The notes beneath the pieces were generated by a model that made no database searches, was not told where the DNA came from, and saw nothing but the letters and a program-made list of their open reading frames with translations. From NCBI GenBank assembly GCA_031404155.1, contig JANNGZ010000415.1, positions 1 through 7,767 on the forward strand: a stretch of DNA of 7,767 bases. Direction: 5' to 3'. Position 1 is the first letter of the stretch. Each line of letters starts with the position of its first letter. The DNA is from JANNGZ01 sp031404155 (lineage in GTDB: Bacteria; Pseudomonadota; Gammaproteobacteria; Burkholderiales; Burkholderiaceae_C). The position numbers were made by a program, and so were the translations under genes. Shown one piece after another: positions 5,892 through 7,767 of the stretch.

Positions 5892-6779
5892 TCAGTAGTT
5901 CACGCGCCGCTCGACATAGCGGAACTGCACCACGGTGAGCGCGATCAGGATCGCCATCAGCACCACCGACTGCGCGGCGGAGCCGCCGAGGTCCAGCGCC
6001 TTGAAGCCGTCGAAGTAGACCTTGTAGACCAGGATCGCGGTGTCCTTGCCCGGCCCGCCGGAGGTGGCGGCGTCTACGATCGCGAAGGTGTCGATGAAGA
6101 CGTAGATGATGTTGATGACGAGCAGGAAGAAGGTGGTCGGCGTGAGCAGCGGGAACTGCACCGTCCAGAAGCGGCGCCAGGGGCCGGCGCCGTCGATCGC
6201 GGCGGCTTCGATCAGGCTCTTGGGAATCGACTGCAGCCCGGCGAGGAAGAAGAGGAAGTTGTAGGCGATCTGCTTCCACACCGCGGCCAGCACGATCAGG
6301 GTCATCGCGTCGTTGCCGTTGAGCAGGTGGTTCCAGTCGACGCCCGCGGCGCGCAGGGCGTAGCTCACGACGCCGATCGACGGCGCGAACATGAACAGCC
6401 ACAGCACGCCGGCCACCGCGGGCGCCACCGCATAGGGCCAGATCATCAGCGTCTTGTAGACCGCGGCGCCGCGCACCACGCGGTCGGCCATCACCGCGAG
6501 CAGCAGGGACACGGTGAGCCCGATGCCGGCGACGAGCACCGAGAACACCGCGGTGGTCTTGAAGGACGCCAGGTAGCTCTCGTCGGCAAACAACGCCTTG
6601 AAGTTCTCCAGGCCGATGAATTCGCTGCTGGTGCCGAACGCGTCCTGCTGCAGCACGCTCCAGTACAGCGCCTGCGCCGCCGGCCAGAAGAAGAAGACGA
6701 GCACGATCGCCATCTGCGGCGCTACCAGCGCCCAGGGCAGCCACCAGCTCTTGAATCGGACCCGCTTCTCGACAGCCAC
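5892..6779 (-). CDS. ugpA: UgpA, permease subunit of the glycerol-3-phosphate ABC importer
   Basis: The first channel-forming membrane subunit; it partners UgpE and receives substrate from UgpB. The 295 residues equal the usual family length. About six membrane segments are visible (near 13-34, 75-97, 108-132, 157-182, 213-237 and 268-287). The EAA loop is EAAAIDGAG at 191-199 with FPLL at 209-212. Early stretches ALYWSVLQQDAFG and FIGLENFKALF match what I know of UgpA. The start is a GTG at 6779: the upstream frame meets a TAG seven codons earlier (about 6800) and has no ATG between. A purine-rich GAAGAA lies just upstream. It is separated from ugpB by 91 bases that hold a strong stem-loop, in contrast to the 13-16 base gaps of the next two genes. 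Confidence 0.95.
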   Translation of the reverse strand: MAVEKRVRFKSWWLPWALVAPQMAIVLVFFFWPAAQALYWSVLQQDAFGTSSEFIGLENFKALFADESYLASFKTTAVFSVLVAGIGLTVSLLLAVMADRVVRGAAVYKTLMIWPYAVAPAVAGVLWLFMFAPSIGVVSYALRAAGVDWNHLLNGNDAMTLIVLAAVWKQIAYNFLFFLAGLQSIPKSLIEAAAIDGAGPWRRFWTVQFPLLTPTTFFLLVINIIYVFIDTFAIVDAATSGGPGKDTAILVYKVYFDGFKALDLGGSAAQSVVLMAILIALTVVQFRYVERRVNY

Positions 6780-6805
6780 AGGGGTTTCTTCGTTCTTCTA
6801 GCCAG

Positions 6806-6830
6806 CGCCTCCCCTCATGGAGGGGAGGTG
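6806..6830 (-). promoter_or_regulatory. Strong stem-loop between ugpB and ugpA
   Basis: CCTCCCCTC (6808-6816) pairs perfectly with GAGGGGAGG (6820-6828) around a three-base loop; one wobble and one more pair (6806-6807 with 6829-6830) extend it to 11. In the ugp transcript it sits 3' of the ugpB stop and 5' of ugpA. There is no T-run, so full termination is unlikely. By analogy with stem-loops after other binding-protein genes (such as malE), it may protect ugpB mRNA or reduce reading into ugpA, giving more binding protein than membrane subunits. The flanking G-rich stretch to 6840 may belong to a dispersed repeat. Confidence 0.6.
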
Positions 6831-6870
6831 GGGAGGGGGGCCAATGGACGGCGCGAAGCGGGTAGGGGTA

Positions 6871-7767
6871 CTAGCCCTTGTTCGCATTCTGGAACTTCTC
6901 CAACTCGACATCGCCGCGCTTCTTCGCGTCGTCCAGGCCCTGCTTGGCCGTCTTCTTGCCGGCCCAGACCTGCTCGAGTTCCTCGTCGATGATGGCGCGG
7001 ATCTGCACGAAGTTACCCAGGCGGATGCCGCGCGACTTGTCGGTGGTCTTGCGGATCATCTGCGTCACCGAAACATCGGTGCCGGGGTTCTGCTTGTAGA
7101 AGCCACTCTTCTCGGTGAGCGCGAACGCCGCGGTGGTGATCGGCAGGTAGCCGGTTTCCTGGTGGCTCTTGGCTTGCACCTGCGGGTCGGAGAGGTGCTT
7201 GAAGAACAGCGCCACGCCCTTGTACTCGTCGGGCTTCTTGCCGCTCATCACCCACAGGCTGGCGCCGCCGATCACCGTGTTCTGCGGCGCGCCGGCCACG
7301 TCGGGGTAGTAGGGCAGGGCACCGATGCCGCCGGCGAATTTGGAGTTGCGCTTGACCGCGCCATAGAGCGCCGAGGAGCCGGTGGTCATCGCACACTCGC
7401 CCGAGACATAGGTGGCGTCGGCGCTGTTGTTGCGGCCCTTGTAGACGAAGAGCCCCTGCTGCGACATGTTGGCCAGGTTCTCGATATGGCGCACATGCAG
7501 CGGGGTGTTGATCGCCAGCCGCGTGTCCAGGCCGGTGAAGCCGTTGCGCTTGGTCGCGAACTCCACGTTGTGCCAGGCCGAGAAGCTCTCCAGCTGCGTC
7601 CAGCTCTGCCAGCTGGTGGTGAACGGGCACTTGTGGCCGCTGGCCTTGAGCTTGGCGGCGGCCAGGGCCACCTCGGGCCAGGTCTTCGGCGGCGCTTCCG
7701 GGTCCAGCCCCGCCGCCTTGAACGCGTCCTTGCTGTAGTGGAAGACGGTGGTCGAGCTGTTGAACGG
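6871..7767 (-). CDS. ugpB: UgpB, periplasmic glycerol-3-phosphate binding protein, C-terminal part
   Basis: Solute-binding protein that captures sn-glycerol-3-phosphate or glycerophosphodiesters in the periplasm and passes them to UgpA-UgpE. The frame is open to the window edge, giving the last 298 residues of a protein normally about 440 long; the signal peptide and roughly the first 140 residues are missing. Numbering from the window edge, the segment begins PFNSSTTVFHYSKDAFKAAG, typical of UgpB. Ser131, Gly168 (GGASLWVMSGK) and Tyr207 (TGYLPIT) have the same spacing as the ligand contacts Ser270, Gly307 and Tyr346 that I recall for E. coli UgpB. An arginine contact probably lies in the RGIRLGN...QIR stretch (246-257). 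The closing EELEQVWAGKKTAKQ helix region is also family-like. It is the first gene of the operon as far as seen; the promoter is outside the window. Confidence 0.95.
   Translation of the reverse strand, partial: PFNSSTTVFHYSKDAFKAAGLDPEAPPKTWPEVALAAAKLKASGHKCPFTTSWQSWTQLESFSAWHNVEFATKRNGFTGLDTRLAINTPLHVRHIENLANMSQQGLFVYKGRNNSADATYVSGECAMTTGSSALYGAVKRNSKFAGGIGALPYYPDVAGAPQNTVIGGASLWVMSGKKPDEYKGVALFFKHLSDPQVQAKSHQETGYLPITTAAFALTEKSGFYKQNPGTDVSVTQMIRKTTDKSRGIRLGNFVQIRAIIDEELEQVWAGKKTAKQGLDDAKKRGDVELEKFQNANKG

Noticed and set aside
5811..6992. 393-codon open frame on the plus strand opposite ugpA and parts of ugpE and ugpB
   Set aside because: The composition (Arg, Gly, Glu, His, Asp) is that of an antisense shadow, and it spans two intergenic boundaries of a well-supported operon on the other strand.

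Overview
The window is high-GC DNA with a strong G/C preference at third codon positions. Gene content and protein style suggest a betaproteobacterium of the order Burkholderiales, in or near the Rubrivivax/Leptothrix/Roseateles-like group. This placement is inference from sequence style; no search was run. Both ends of the window cut genes.

Layout: on the + strand lie the 3' part of argJ (arginine biosynthesis, 1-729), about 590 bases with no convincing gene but several stem-loops (730-1321), and an MFS efflux-type transporter (1322-2701). A 334-base convergent intergenic region follows (2702-3035). It holds stem-loops and three tandem copies of an 80-bp GC-rich repeat. The rest is one minus-strand operon read right to left: ugpB (cut by the window end), ugpA, ugpE, ugpC, a possible 40-codon small ORF, and ugpQ. 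The order is the same as the E. coli ugpBAECQ operon.

How the genes work together: UgpB binds sn-glycerol-3-phosphate or glycerophosphodiesters in the periplasm. UgpA and UgpE form the membrane channel and UgpC powers import by ATP hydrolysis. UgpQ in the cytoplasm hydrolyses imported glycerophosphodiesters to glycerol-3-phosphate and an alcohol. In relatives this system scavenges phosphate or carbon from phospholipid head groups. The main promoter, and any Pho box, should lie upstream of ugpB, outside the window.

No previously undescribed multi-gene system is visible. The points worth a second look are small. They are the 80-bp tandem repeat whose last copy runs into the ugpQ stop codon, a strong stem-loop between ugpB and ugpA, a possible small protein whose stop overlaps the ugpQ start, and a long, nearly perfect hairpin in the argJ-MFS gap.
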